Assembly: GCA_902576815.1 (NCBI GenBank)
Contig: CACGWQ010000010.1
Coordinates: 1 to 41,630 of the forward strand
DNA length: 41,630 nucleotides
Source of the DNA: an uncultured Pelagibacteraceae bacterium
Lineage (GTDB): Bacteria > Pseudomonadota > Alphaproteobacteria > Pelagibacterales > Pelagibacteraceae
Direction of reading: 5' to 3'
Position numbers and translations under genes: made by a program. Below are positions 1 through 7,563 of the stretch, piece by piece. Below the pieces are notes generated by a model, which was given only the letters and a program-made list of their open reading frames with translations, was not told the DNA's origin and searched no databases. The first letter of the stretch is position 1. Each line of letters begins with the position of its first letter.

Positions 1-396
1 AATAATGCATTGAAAAGAAAGTTTACAATTCCCATAAAATTTAATGGAAATATTAATGAAAAAAGAAAATTTCATACTCAAATAAAAAAATTAGGTCTTA
101 TAATTCAGTATGGAGGTAGAGTCTCTAACCTTGGTGATAAAGTTGATAAATCTAAATCAATTAAGTTATTCTTAAAATTGGTTAAAAGTAAAATTAAAGA
201 TCCTATCAAAACTATTGGTGTTGGGGATAATCATAATGATATAAGCATGCTTAAAAATACTGATATTCCATGCTTAATTTTTAATCAGCATTTTAAAACA
301 ACTAACTTAAATATAAGAAAATTAATAATTTCTAGTAAGCCATCTCCCCAGGGCTGGGCTGATGTGATCAAAAAGGCGGTGCTTAAAATTAAATAA
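1..396 (+). CDS. gpgP: Mannosyl/glucosyl-3-phosphoglycerate phosphatase, HAD family (5' end missing)
   Basis: C-terminal part of a HAD-superfamily (IIB, MPGP-type) phosphatase that removes the phosphate from glucosyl- or mannosyl-3-phosphoglycerate to give the osmolyte glucosyl- or mannosylglycerate. The frame is open to base 1, and the first in-frame start-like codon (TTG at 10) is internal, so the true start lies outside the window. Full-length relatives are roughly 270 residues; about 131 are present here. Visible signatures are the HAD motif GVGDNHND with its metal-binding aspartates and, near the end, SSKPSPQGWADV, which resembles the MPGP-family C-terminus. The gene ends 17 bases before gpgS, an arrangement expected for a two-step synthase/phosphatase pathway. 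The family is clear; glucosyl rather than mannosyl specificity is inferred from the neighbour. Confidence 0.8.
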   Translation, partial: NNALKRKFTIPIKFNGNINEKRKFHTQIKKLGLIIQYGGRVSNLGDKVDKSKSIKLFLKLVKSKIKDPIKTIGVGDNHNDISMLKNTDIPCLIFNQHFKTTNLNIRKLIISSKPSPQGWADVIKKAVLKIK

Positions 397-413
397 TATG
401 ATTAATAGCTGCC

Positions 414-1634
414 ATGAGTGAATTTTCACAAAATGGAATTATCTCAACATTGCATGATTTTGGGACCAAATCCACCAAAGAAATAGAAAGTGAACTATTA
501 AAATTTTCTAGTGAGAGAAAAATGGAATTAATTTTACCATGTCTCTTCTCAGAAATTGAAGGTGATGCTTTACCCAATATCGTTTCAGAAATAAAAAAAA
601 CTAATTATTTAAATCACATAATTATAGGTCTCGATAAGGCTAATGAGGATCAAGCTAGAAAGGCATGGACTTTTTTCGAGCAACTTGAAACACCTTTTAC
701 AATTTTATGGAATGACGGACCCAATTTAAAAAAGTTAGATAAAGAATTAAAAAAAAAGGATTTAGCCCCAAGTGAAAAAGGTAAGGGTAGAAATGTATGG
801 TATTGTATAGGAATGTCCATTGCTAGAGATACAGCAAGATCTGTGGCTTTACATGATTGTGATATAAAAACTTATGACAGGCGAATGCTAGCTAAATTGT
901 TTTATCCTGTTGTAAATCCTCTTTTTAATTTTGAGTTTTGTAAAGGATATTATCCAAGAGTTGCTGATGGTAAAATGAATGGCAGAGTTGCAAGATTATT
1001 GGTTTTTCCTTTACTGACAGCTTTGGAAAAAACTATTGGTAAAAGTGATTATCTAGATTTCATGAAATCCTTCAAATATCCTCTCGCAGGGGAATTTTCA
1101 TTTAGGCGTAATGTTCTACCTGAATTAAGGATTTCCTCTGACTGGGGTATAGAAATTGGAATTTTATCTGAAATGCAAAGGAGTTATTCTCCACAAAACA
1201 TATGTCAGGTTGATCTTGCAGAAACTTACGATCACAAGCACCAGAAACTATCTATTGATGATGAAACAAAAGGTTTGTCTAGAATGTCTATAGATATAAT
1301 AAAAACTTTTATTAAAAAATTAGCCACGCAAGGACATTCTTTTAGTAGAGAAAAATTTAGATCTTTGAAAGCAACTTATTATAGGTCAGCTTTAGATTTA
1401 ATTGATATATATAGAAGTGATTCACAAATGAATGGTCTAAAATTTGATTCTCACACAGAAGAGAAGGCAGTAGAACTTTTTGCAATAAATATAATGAAAG
1501 CTGGTGAGGCATTTTATTTAAATCCTATGGATACACCATTTATTCCAACTTGGAGCAGAGTTAAAAGTGCTATTCCTGATTTTTTAGACAGACTTCAAGA
1601 TGCTGTAAATGAAGATAACAAACAATACATTTAA
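414..1634 (+). CDS. gpgS: Glucosyl-3-phosphoglycerate synthase
   Basis: Retaining GT-A-fold glycosyltransferase of 406 residues (GT81 type) that moves glucose from an NDP-glucose to 3-phosphoglycerate, the first step to glucosylglycerate, a nitrogen-free compatible solute. Residues 147-150 (HDCD) give the metal-binding DxD motif, and the stretch around 121-142 (EKGKGRNVWY, then ARDTAR) looks like the conserved nucleotide-sugar/acceptor region of this family. The start at 414 follows the phosphatase stop by 17 bases. It forms a two-gene osmolyte operon with the upstream phosphatase and ends in a 4-base tail-to-tail overlap with the methyltransferase on the other strand. Mannosyl-3-phosphoglycerate synthase is the alternative, but that family looks different. 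Confidence 0.85.
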   Translation: MSEFSQNGIISTLHDFGTKSTKEIESELLKFSSERKMELILPCLFSEIEGDALPNIVSEIKKTNYLNHIIIGLDKANEDQARKAWTFFEQLETPFTILWNDGPNLKKLDKELKKKDLAPSEKGKGRNVWYCIGMSIARDTARSVALHDCDIKTYDRRMLAKLFYPVVNPLFNFEFCKGYYPRVADGKMNGRVARLLVFPLLTALEKTIGKSDYLDFMKSFKYPLAGEFSFRRNVLPELRISSDWGIEIGILSEMQRSYSPQNICQVDLAETYDHKHQKLSIDDETKGLSRMSIDIIKTFIKKLATQGHSFSREKFRSLKATYYRSALDLIDIYRSDSQMNGLKFDSHTEEKAVELFAINIMKAGEAFYLNPMDTPFIPTWSRVKSAIPDFLDRLQDAVNEDNKQYI

Positions 1635-2287
1635 TTTTCCTTTTTATTACAAACAAAAAATAACTTTCTTGGAAAAGAGCCCTCTTCGAAATAATCAATA
1701 GATAAATTTTCATATCCGTTTATCAGATTTTGAATTTTTTTTTTTGAAAAAAAATGAATTATAAAACCATCGATTTCGTATAGATCTTCTCCTCTATGAA
1801 TACCTTTTTTATAATCTCCATCGTCAGTATTTCTTACTGTGTAAATATTTATTCCTCCTGGTTTTAAAATTCTATGAATTTCGCTATTAAGTTTGTCCAA
1901 ATCTTTCTGGGTTAAAGCCATGCAATAAAGCATATGTGAATAACAAGCATCAACTGAATTACTTTCAAATGGTAGGTCCTCTCTTATGTCAAATTTTAAT
2001 GCAGAAATTGAAGATGTTAGATTTTCTTTTTTTATTTTTTCATTGATAACTTTAATTCCATTTTCACTATAATCTAATGCTGTTACATTTATCAAATTCT
2101 TGGCAAAGTAAATGCTATCTCTTCCTAGGCCAGCTCCTAGCTCAACAATTTTAGAATAATTGTTTTCTTTGAAAATATTTAAAGCTTTTTTTGCAGGTAA
2201 ACTTGGTTTTAAACCAAACATCTCAGGCTTATTTGAGAAATTGGTTTCCCAATGCTGAGATTGTCGGTTTAAAATATTTTTATCCAA
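1631..2287 (-). CDS. Class I SAM-dependent methyltransferase
   Basis: 218-residue Rossmann-fold methyltransferase. The SAM-binding motif I, VELGAGLGRDS, lies at residues 48-57, followed by an acidic strand-2 end (TALDYSENG). The later LKPGGINIYTVRN stretch is the post-motif III region common to Methyltransf_11/25 and TehB-like enzymes. There is no signal peptide. The substrate cannot be read from the sequence. TehB-like tellurite/thiol methyltransferases have this size and organisation, and the gene is just 1 base downstream of the peroxiredoxin gene, so a role with thiol or chalcogen compounds is possible but unproven. Its 3' end overlaps gpgS by 4 bases, leaving no room for a terminator. 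Confidence 0.8.
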   Translation of the reverse strand: MDKNILNRQSQHWETNFSNKPEMFGLKPSLPAKKALNIFKENNYSKIVELGAGLGRDSIYFAKNLINVTALDYSENGIKVINEKIKKENLTSSISALKFDIREDLPFESNSVDACYSHMLYCMALTQKDLDKLNSEIHRILKPGGINIYTVRNTDDGDYKKGIHRGEDLYEIDGFIIHFFSKKKIQNLINGYENLSIDYFEEGSFPRKLFFVCNKKEN

Positions 2288-2288
2288 T

Positions 2289-2948
2289 TTACTTAGAAGG
2301 GTCTGGAACCTTTCTTAGATAAGGTTTTACGGTTTCCCATCCATCTGGATATATTTTTTTAGCTTCGTCATTTTTAATCGCTGGCAAAATAACAACATCC
2401 TCTCCCTTTTTCCAATTAGCAGGAGTAGCTACTTTATGTTTAGCTGTTAACTGCATAGAGTCTATTGCGCGCAAAATCTCTAAAAAGTTTCTTCCAGTTG
2501 CCATAGGATACGTAAGATATAATCCAATTCTCTTATCAGGTCTGATTACAAAAATAGTTCTTACAGTTTCATTATCAACTGCAGTTCTACCCATTGATGT
2601 TGTTCCAGCATCTGCTTCCAACATATTGAATAATTTTGCAACTTTTAAATCTTCATCAGCAATAATTGGATAATTTGGTTTTGTACCAGATACATCTTTA
2701 ATATCATCTAACCATTTTTTATGATCCTCTACCCCGTCAACGCTTAAACCAATCACTTTGACATTTCTTTTATCGAACTCATCTTTCATTAAACCTAAAG
2801 CACCAAGTTCTGTAGTACAAACTGGTGTAAAATCTTTAGGGTGTGAAAAAATAACTCCCCAACTATCACCTAACCATTCGTGGAAAGAAATATCTCCTTC
2901 AGTTGTTTTAGCTTGAAAATCAGGACACATACTATTTATTTTTAACAT
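2289..2948 (-). CDS. 1-Cys peroxiredoxin (Prx6 type, AhpC/TSA family)
   Basis: 219-residue thiol peroxidase that reduces hydrogen peroxide or organic hydroperoxides in the cytoplasm. The peroxidatic cysteine is Cys44 in HPKDFTPVCTTELG, and the C-terminal extension with PNYPIIADEDLKVAKLF and GRNFLEILRAIDSMQL is typical of the Prx6/1-Cys subgroup (about 220 residues). The only other early cysteine is Cys8, so there is no obvious resolving cysteine in the usual place. A good Shine-Dalgarno sequence (AAGGAGGA on the minus strand, about 2950-2960) supports the ATG at 2948. It is divergent from the persulfide dioxygenase gene across a 74-base gap, so both promoters must lie there. Confidence 0.9.
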   Translation of the reverse strand: MLKINSMCPDFQAKTTEGDISFHEWLGDSWGVIFSHPKDFTPVCTTELGALGLMKDEFDKRNVKVIGLSVDGVEDHKKWLDDIKDVSGTKPNYPIIADEDLKVAKLFNMLEADAGTTSMGRTAVDNETVRTIFVIRPDKRIGLYLTYPMATGRNFLEILRAIDSMQLTAKHKVATPANWKKGEDVVILPAIKNDEAKKIYPDGWETVKPYLRKVPDPSK

Positions 2949-3022
2949 TGTCTCCTCCTTATAAAAAAAATATTATATGAAAGATTGTTTTACTAAGCAA
3001 ACTTTTATAAAGTTAGGTATAT

Positions 3023-3718
3023 ATGATATTTGAACAACTTTTCGATCAAAAATCTTCTACATACACTTATATAATTGCAAGTGGTGAAGGTAGAGAAGCA
3101 TTAATAATTGATCCGGTCATTGAACATTCTGATGAGTATTCAACTATATTAAATAATTTAGATCTTAAACTTGTAAAAGTAATTGATACTCACATTCATG
3201 CTGATCATATCTCAGCATTAAATGAATTAAATAAAAGAACAAACTGTATAAGGGTTATGGGAGAAAAATCTAAATCAGAAGTGATAGATCTAAGAATTAA
3301 AGATGGTGAAAAAATTAAAGTTGAAGAAGTTGAACTTCAAGCAATTTATACTCCTGGTCATACTGATTGTTCTTATAGTTTTTTGATGAATGACAGAGTT
3401 TTTACTGGAGATACACTTTTAATAAATGGAAGTGGTAGAACAGATTTTCAAAATGGTAATGCTTACGATGCTTACGACTCTATATTTAATAAATTATTAA
3501 AATTACCCGAAAAAACTCTCGTATTTCCAGCTCATGATTATAATGGCAAGAAATTTTCCACTATCGAAAATGAAAAAAATAATAATCCAAGATTACAAGT
3601 AAGTTCAAAAGAAGAATACGCAGACATAATGAATAATCTAAATCTTGCAAATCCAAAAATGATGGATGTCGCAGTGCCTGCTAATGTAAAAGGGCTTACT
3701 TTAGACAATATTAATTAA
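3023..3718 (+). CDS. ETHE1-like persulfide dioxygenase (metallo-beta-lactamase fold)
   Basis: 231-residue MBL-fold enzyme. Metal ligands are visible in THIHADH (residues 56-62), the TPGHT histidine (about 113), the GDTLL aspartate (about 130) and the FPAHDY histidine. The RTDFQNG stretch after GDTLLINGSG is characteristic of ETHE1/SdoA persulfide dioxygenases, which oxidise glutathione persulfide to sulfite with a mononuclear iron, and it separates them from glyoxalase II. The neighbours agree: serine acetyltransferase and cysteine synthase follow on the same strand, and a peroxiredoxin is divergent. Its likely job is removal of sulfane sulfur or sulfide formed around cysteine metabolism. No membrane or rhodanese domain is fused to it. 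Confidence 0.85.
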   Translation: MIFEQLFDQKSSTYTYIIASGEGREALIIDPVIEHSDEYSTILNNLDLKLVKVIDTHIHADHISALNELNKRTNCIRVMGEKSKSEVIDLRIKDGEKIKVEEVELQAIYTPGHTDCSYSFLMNDRVFTGDTLLINGSGRTDFQNGNAYDAYDSIFNKLLKLPEKTLVFPAHDYNGKKFSTIENEKNNNPRLQVSSKEEYADIMNNLNLANPKMMDVAVPANVKGLTLDNIN

Positions 3719-3755
3719 CTTTAAATTTCAACATTAATAACTATATAGGCAGTCT

Positions 3756-4331
3756 ATGAATGACTATTTGCAATCAATTATTGATAGGGATCCAGCAGCA
3801 AGATCAAAGCTAAGTGTAATTTTAACATACCCTGGCGTTAAGGCTGTATTTTTTCACAGAATTGCAAATTTTTTTGCTACTGCAAAATTTGATCTTATCG
3901 CAAGAATTATTTCTCAGTTTTCCCGTTTCTTGACTGGTATTGAAATTCACCCTAAAGCAAAAATCGGAAAAAATTTATTTATTGATCATGGTATGGGAGT
4001 TGTAATTGGAGAAACATCAGACATCGCAGACAATGTAACTATTTATCATATGGTTACTTTAGGTGGAATATACCCTAGTATTAATTCTAATGATCAAAGA
4101 GAAGTTAAGAGACACCCTACTCTTCGTGACAATGTTGTAGTTGGTTCAGGTGCTCAAATTTTAGGGCCAGTAATAGTTGGAAAAAATGCTAAAATTGGTG
4201 CGAATGCAGTTGTCACAAAAAATGTTCCTGAAAATGCTGTTATGGTAGGAATACCTGCTAAGAATGTTGGAACAGCAACTGAAGAATTTAAACCTTATGC
4301 TGTAACTAATGGCAGTGAGGAAAACGAATAA
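3756..4331 (+). CDS. cysE: Serine O-acetyltransferase
   Basis: 191-residue left-handed beta-helix acetyltransferase that makes O-acetylserine from serine and acetyl-CoA, the first step of cysteine synthesis. The hexapeptide repeats and active-site region are clear: [13 protein letters not shown] (His about 78) and IYHMVTLGG (His about 98), then GSGAQILGP and [14 protein letters not shown]. It is the short form (about 190 residues) with a reduced N-terminal helical domain compared with the roughly 270-residue E. coli enzyme. Its stop shares one base with the cysK start (TAATG), so the two are translationally coupled. The short C-terminal tail after the helix could be the segment that docks into CysK, but I cannot verify that. 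Confidence 0.92.
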   Translation: MNDYLQSIIDRDPAARSKLSVILTYPGVKAVFFHRIANFFATAKFDLIARIISQFSRFLTGIEIHPKAKIGKNLFIDHGMGVVIGETSDIADNVTIYHMVTLGGIYPSINSNDQREVKRHPTLRDNVVVGSGAQILGPVIVGKNAKIGANAVVTKNVPENAVMVGIPAKNVGTATEEFKPYAVTNGSEENE

Positions 4332-5332
4332 TGAAAAATTACAAGGATGATTTTATCCAATCAATTGGAAATACTCCTTTAATAAAACTAAAAGCTGCAT
4401 CTGAGATAACTGGTTGTAATATTTATGGTAAAGCTGAATTTTTAAATCCAGGAGGATCTGTAAAAGACAGAGCAGCACTTGCTCTTATAAAAGACGCTGA
4501 AGAAAAAAAATTAATATCTAAAGGCGGAATAATTGTGGAAGGTACTGCAGGAAATACTGGAATTGGATTATGTTTATTAGGAAATTCACTAGGTTACAAA
4601 ACTATTATTGTAATGAACGATAATCAAACTCAAGAAAAAAAAGATACATTAAGAAATATTGGTGCAGATTTGAAATTGGTTCCACCAAAACCTTATAAAG
4701 ATGAAAATAACTTTGTTAAAATTGCTGCTAGAATGGCTGAGGAGCTAAAAAGTTCAAATAATCATGGAGTTGTCTGGGCAAACCAATTTGATAATACCGC
4801 AAACTCTAAAGGTCACTACTATACAACGGGTCCTGAGATATGGGAGCAAACGGAAGGAAAAGTTGATGGATTTGTATGTTCTTCTGGAACTGGAGGAACA
4901 ATTGGTGGAGTAAGTAGTTTTTTAAAAGAAAAAAATAAAGATATAAAAATTTATCTATCAGATCCAAAGGGATCCTCTCTTTACAATCACATTGAAAACG
5001 GCGAGTTAAAAGCTGAAGGTGGATCAATAACTGAGGGTATTGGATCCAGCAGAGTAACTGCTAATTTTGCAGAAGCAAAAATAGATGGAGCCTTTTCAAT
5101 TGAAGATAAAGAATCTTTGCCAATACTATATGATTTAATCAAAAATGAAGGTTTAAGTCTTGGAACAAGTTGTGGAGTAAATATTGCAGGTGCAATTAGA
5201 TTGGGTAAAAAACTAGGCCCAGGAAAAACTATTGTCACTATTCTTTGCGACAAATCAGACAGATACAACTCAAAGATGTTTAATAAACCTTTTTTAATTG
5301 AAAAAGGTTTACCTTATCCCGACTGGATATAA
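4331..5332 (+). CDS. cysK: Cysteine synthase (O-acetylserine sulfhydrylase)
   Basis: 333-residue PLP enzyme of fold type II that joins O-acetylserine and sulfide into cysteine. The PLP lysine is Lys45 in NPGGSVKDRAA. The substrate loop EGTAGNTGIGL, the phosphate-binding GTGGTIGG and the GTSCGVNIAGA serine/cysteine region are all present. The start overlaps the cysE stop by one base. It is the last gene of the persulfide dioxygenase-cysE-cysK run; a weak hairpin follows 16 bases after the stop. Some members of the family prefer cystathionine or phosphoserine, but direct coupling to cysE favours the O-acetylserine route. Confidence 0.92.
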   Translation: MKNYKDDFIQSIGNTPLIKLKAASEITGCNIYGKAEFLNPGGSVKDRAALALIKDAEEKKLISKGGIIVEGTAGNTGIGLCLLGNSLGYKTIIVMNDNQTQEKKDTLRNIGADLKLVPPKPYKDENNFVKIAARMAEELKSSNNHGVVWANQFDNTANSKGHYYTTGPEIWEQTEGKVDGFVCSSGTGGTIGGVSSFLKEKNKDIKIYLSDPKGSSLYNHIENGELKAEGGSITEGIGSSRVTANFAEAKIDGAFSIEDKESLPILYDLIKNEGLSLGTSCGVNIAGAIRLGKKLGPGKTIVTILCDKSDRYNSKMFNKPFLIEKGLPYPDWI

Positions 5333-5348
5333 TCACGCATACCAGCAC

Positions 5349-5370
5349 TGTAATAAAACCATTACATTTT
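5349..5370 (+). terminator. Weak candidate terminator after cysK
   Basis: A 6-base stem TGTAAT (5349-5354) pairs with ATTACA (5361-5366) around a 6-base loop and is followed by TTTT. The stem is short and AT-rich, so termination would be partial at best. It lies between cysK and the small-gene operon starting at 5415. Confidence 0.3.
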
Positions 5371-5397
5371 TGATTTAGAATAAATAAATATTATCTA
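5370..5397 (+). promoter_or_regulatory. Possible sigma-70 promoter of the small-gene operon
   Basis: TTGATT at 5370-5375 and TATCTA at 5392-5397 with a 16-base spacer, ending 17 bases before the ATG at 5415, with an AAAAGGAA ribosome site between. The surroundings are so AT-rich that such matches occur easily; this is only the best candidate in the 82-base gap. Confidence 0.25.
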
Positions 5398-5414
5398 ATA
5401 ATAAAAGGAATTTT

Positions 5415-5789
5415 ATGAACGCAAAAGAAGTAGTTAAAAAAGGATATGAACTTTTTGGCAAAGGAGATATGGAGGGATTTATGGAAATGGTACATGATGA
5501 TATCACTTGGATTTATCCTGGAGATAAGCATCCAATGTCAGGAACTCATAAAGGCAAAGAAGCATATATGAAAACCATGATGCGAGTTCCAGATCTATGG
5601 AGTAATTTTTCAGTAACCCCTGATATGATGATAAGTGAGGGGAATAAAGTGTTTGTTAAAGCAATTGCTAAGGCAGATGGCATGGATACTATTTTTGGTC
5701 ATTATTTTGAAGTAAGCGATGATGGTAAACTGACATTGTTTATTGCGTTTGACGACACATTGAGCATGTTCAATGCAATGAAAAAGTAA
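5415..5789 (+). CDS. SnoaL-like (NTF2 fold) protein, first gene of small-protein cluster
   Basis: 124-residue cytoplasmic protein with the pattern of the SnoaL/ketosteroid-isomerase-like (cone-shaped alpha+beta barrel) superfamily. It opens with an amphipathic helix (EVVKKGYELFGKGDMEGFMEMVHDDITW), then the TYPGDKHP-like turn and HKGKEAY, and ends with a beta sheet containing FGHYFEVSDDGKLTLFIAFDDT. Family members bind small hydrophobic ligands and include isomerases, cyclases and epoxide hydrolases; the pocket residues here do not tell me which. It is the first of 14 closely spaced same-strand genes (to 10487). Two further NTF2-like genes (6272 and 8910) lie in the run but are much more like each other than like this one. 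Confidence 0.7.
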   Translation: MNAKEVVKKGYELFGKGDMEGFMEMVHDDITWIYPGDKHPMSGTHKGKEAYMKTMMRVPDLWSNFSVTPDMMISEGNKVFVKAIAKADGMDTIFGHYFEVSDDGKLTLFIAFDDTLSMFNAMKK

Positions 5790-5795
5790 GAGTTT

Positions 5796-6263
5796 ATGAA
5801 AAAATTATATTTTTTTTTAATTATCATATTTATGTCGAGCACAGCTTTTGCTGAACAAGGACAAATTAAACAAAACGGTTTTTTTGCAGGTACATCAAAG
5901 GTTTTAGGTGACGATAAAGGTAATTTTACAATTATCTATGATGGTATGTTGGGTTTAAAAGCATTAGATGGAACGACTTTTGGAGATAAATCTTCAATGA
6001 GATGCGTAGGTTCAATAGTTGTTTTTGCAGGAAAAGGATATGAAAGTGGTACTTGCGTAAATAAATTTGAAGATGGTGGAACAGCAACTTCGCAATATAA
6101 AGGTGTTTTTGGAAAAATGTTGAGATGGAAATATGTAAGTGGAACTGGAAAGTATGAAAATATATCAGGTGGTGGAACTGCGACTATAAAAGGTATGAAT
6201 TCTGCACAAGAAGGGATAGTTCATTCTTACAATGAAATTACAGGAAATTATAATTTAAACTAA
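5796..6263 (+). CDS. Secreted beta-rich protein of unknown function
   Basis: 155 residues with a clear signal peptide: Lys-Lys start, hydrophobic stretch, then STAFA before EQGQ at about residue 19-20. The mature part is about 135 residues, rich in glycine, threonine and beta-strand pattern. It has two cysteines (in SMRCVG and GTCVN) that could form a disulfide in the periplasm. The stretch GTGKYENISGGGTATIKG resembles the repeated strand-turn of calycin-like barrels (allene-oxide-cyclase/dirigent type), a fold-level guess only. The gene sits 6 bases after the SnoaL-like gene and 8 bases before the next. I do not recognise the family. Confidence 0.6.
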   Translation: MKKLYFFLIIIFMSSTAFAEQGQIKQNGFFAGTSKVLGDDKGNFTIIYDGMLGLKALDGTTFGDKSSMRCVGSIVVFAGKGYESGTCVNKFEDGGTATSQYKGVFGKMLRWKYVSGTGKYENISGGGTATIKGMNSAQEGIVHSYNEITGNYNLN

Positions 6264-6271
6264 GGAGAAAT

Positions 6272-6601
6272 ATGTCAATTTTAGAAAAACTTAATAAAGC
6301 AATTTTGGAAAAGGATGGGGCTGCAGCTGGAGAGTTAGTGCATGAAGAATATAAGATGTTTTCTCATCTTAAAGGCGAATATGTGCATATGGGTAAAGAA
6401 GGTATGATAGAGGCTGTAAGTAAAGGAATGATGAGTCCTGTTAAACATAGAATTCTTTTTGAAAATGATGAGATAGGTTTTGATCATTCTTATGTGACTT
6501 ATCAAGATGGAAACACAGAGGCGTTAATGTGTTGTTGGAAGTTCAAAGATGGAAAAATCATCGAAGTAGAAACAGGCGCAACAAAATTACCAAAAGAGTA
6601 A
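6272..6601 (+). CDS. NTF2-like small protein, paralogue of the gene at 8910
   Basis: 109 residues, no signal peptide. It has the helix-helix-sheet pattern of DUF4440/SnoaL-type NTF2 folds: MSILEKLNKAILEKDGAAAGELVHEEY, then a beta-rich half ending WKFKDGKIIEVETGAT. It aligns end to end with the protein at 8910, sharing MSILEK at the start, ENDEIG/ENDEVG in the middle, DGN.EA.M, and KDGK.I..ETGAT near the end. That makes a within-operon duplication. AAGGAG lies just before the ATG. Ligand and activity are unknown; a small hydrophobic compound is a reasonable family-based guess. Confidence 0.7.
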   Translation: MSILEKLNKAILEKDGAAAGELVHEEYKMFSHLKGEYVHMGKEGMIEAVSKGMMSPVKHRILFENDEIGFDHSYVTYQDGNTEALMCCWKFKDGKIIEVETGATKLPKE

Positions 6602-6614
6602 ATTAAGGAGGATT

Positions 6615-6971
6615 ATGAGTGGCGCAGAAACAAAAAGTTTTGATAAACCAGATCAGGAATTTAAACAATTTGACAATGCAGACATGTACCATGTGAATGT
6701 TGGTGGACAGAGGTTAGTACAAATTAAACTTCAACCAGGTTGGAAATGGTCAAAAGATGTTAAACCAAAAATAGACTCCGACGCTGCAAGTTGTCAGGCA
6801 AATCATATTGGGGTTATTGTAAAAGGAACTGTGAGTGCAAAACATGACGATGGAACAGAAATTACTTATACCGCCGGTAGCGCTTACTCAGTTAAACCAG
6901 GTCATGATGCATGGGTAGTTGGTGATGAGCCAGTTATTGCATACGAGTTTGGTGGAGTGTGGGGCGAATAA
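6615..6971 (+). CDS. Cupin-domain protein, metal site incomplete
   Basis: 118-residue single-domain cupin. The two motifs are recognisable as NHIGVIVKGTVSAKHDDGTE (around 68-87) and YTAGSAYSVKPGHDAWVVGDEP. Motif 1 lacks the usual HxH pair (only one histidine, in ANHIG) and motif 2 keeps PGHDAW, so metal binding is uncertain. It has a strong ribosome site (AAGGAGG). The stop TAA at 6969-6971 overlaps the ATG of the next gene by one base (TAATG). It has no signal peptide, unlike the second cupin at 7564. It could be a lyase or isomerase of small molecules, or a ligand-binding protein. Confidence 0.75.
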   Translation: MSGAETKSFDKPDQEFKQFDNADMYHVNVGGQRLVQIKLQPGWKWSKDVKPKIDSDAASCQANHIGVIVKGTVSAKHDDGTEITYTAGSAYSVKPGHDAWVVGDEPVIAYEFGGVWGE

Positions 6972-7240
6972 TGGTGAAGATGGTAGGTAGTTTTGAAGTA
7001 AAAGATTGGGATCACTGGAAAAAATCTTTTGATGCCCATAAAGAACCTAGGGAAGCTGCTGGTATAAAAACAGTTTATGTTGGAAATGAAATAGATAATC
7101 CAAATAAAGTTCATATAGTCATGGAGACTCCCACAGCAGATACAATGCAAAAATTTATGCAAGACCCAGATAATGCTAAAGTAATCGAAGAATCTGGACA
7201 CAAACAAGAAACAACAATGATGAGCGTTTGCTCAGATTAA
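6971..7240 (+). CDS. Small ferredoxin-like (dimeric alpha/beta barrel) protein
   Basis: 89 residues starting at the ATG that shares one base with the cupin stop. A GTG 12 bases upstream, inside the cupin, is possible but less likely. Sequence pattern: strand (VKMVGSFEV), helix with WDHWKKSFDAHKEPREAAG, strand (VYVGNEID), NPNKVHIVMETPT, helix (ADTMQKFMQDPDNAKVIEESG), then a last strand. This beta-alpha-beta-beta-alpha-beta order is that of antibiotic-monooxygenase/DUF1330-like barrels, which work as dimers. It resembles the proteins at 7976 and 8294 in layout. I cannot name a reaction. Confidence 0.65.
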   Translation: MVKMVGSFEVKDWDHWKKSFDAHKEPREAAGIKTVYVGNEIDNPNKVHIVMETPTADTMQKFMQDPDNAKVIEESGHKQETTMMSVCSD

Positions 7241-7258
7241 AACAAACTGAAAGGTAAT

Positions 7259-7546
7259 ATGAAATACTATATGGTAACTCACACGTTTAAATCTAAAGAA
7301 ATGAAAAAAAAATTTAATGAAACTTTAGGCGGAATGACTAGAGAACAAATAATTGAATCATCAACAAGTGATAAGGCCAAATGTCAAATGACATACTACA
7401 CTCCTGATGAGACAATGACTATGTTCTGTCATTGGATGGCTGAAAGCACCGATGCTATTAATGAGCAACTTTCTGCTATGAATGATTTTTTTGAACCACA
7501 TCAATTTACAGAGGTAAAAGAGGAAGTATTCAATTTTAATAGTTAA
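7259..7546 (+). CDS. Small alpha/beta-barrel-like protein (DUF3303/DUF4242-like)
   Basis: 95 residues, cytoplasmic. It begins MKYYMVTHTFKSKEMKKKFNET and continues with AKCQMTYYTPDETMTMFCHWMAESTDAINEQLSAM, the strand-turn-strand-helix pattern of the DUF3303/DUF4242 group of dimeric ferredoxin-like proteins. Cysteines occur in KCQM and FCHW, with a histidine right after the second. Such residues can hold metal in related nickel-responsive proteins, but this is speculative here. It lies 18 bases after the preceding gene with an AAAGG ribosome site. Confidence 0.6.
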   Translation: MKYYMVTHTFKSKEMKKKFNETLGGMTREQIIESSTSDKAKCQMTYYTPDETMTMFCHWMAESTDAINEQLSAMNDFFEPHQFTEVKEEVFNFNS

Positions 7547-7563
7547 ACAATATAGGAAAATTT

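Noticed and set aside
6959..6970. GTG start for the small gene at 6971
   Set aside because: The ATG overlapping the cupin stop (TAATG) is the common coupling arrangement and starts directly at the first strand.
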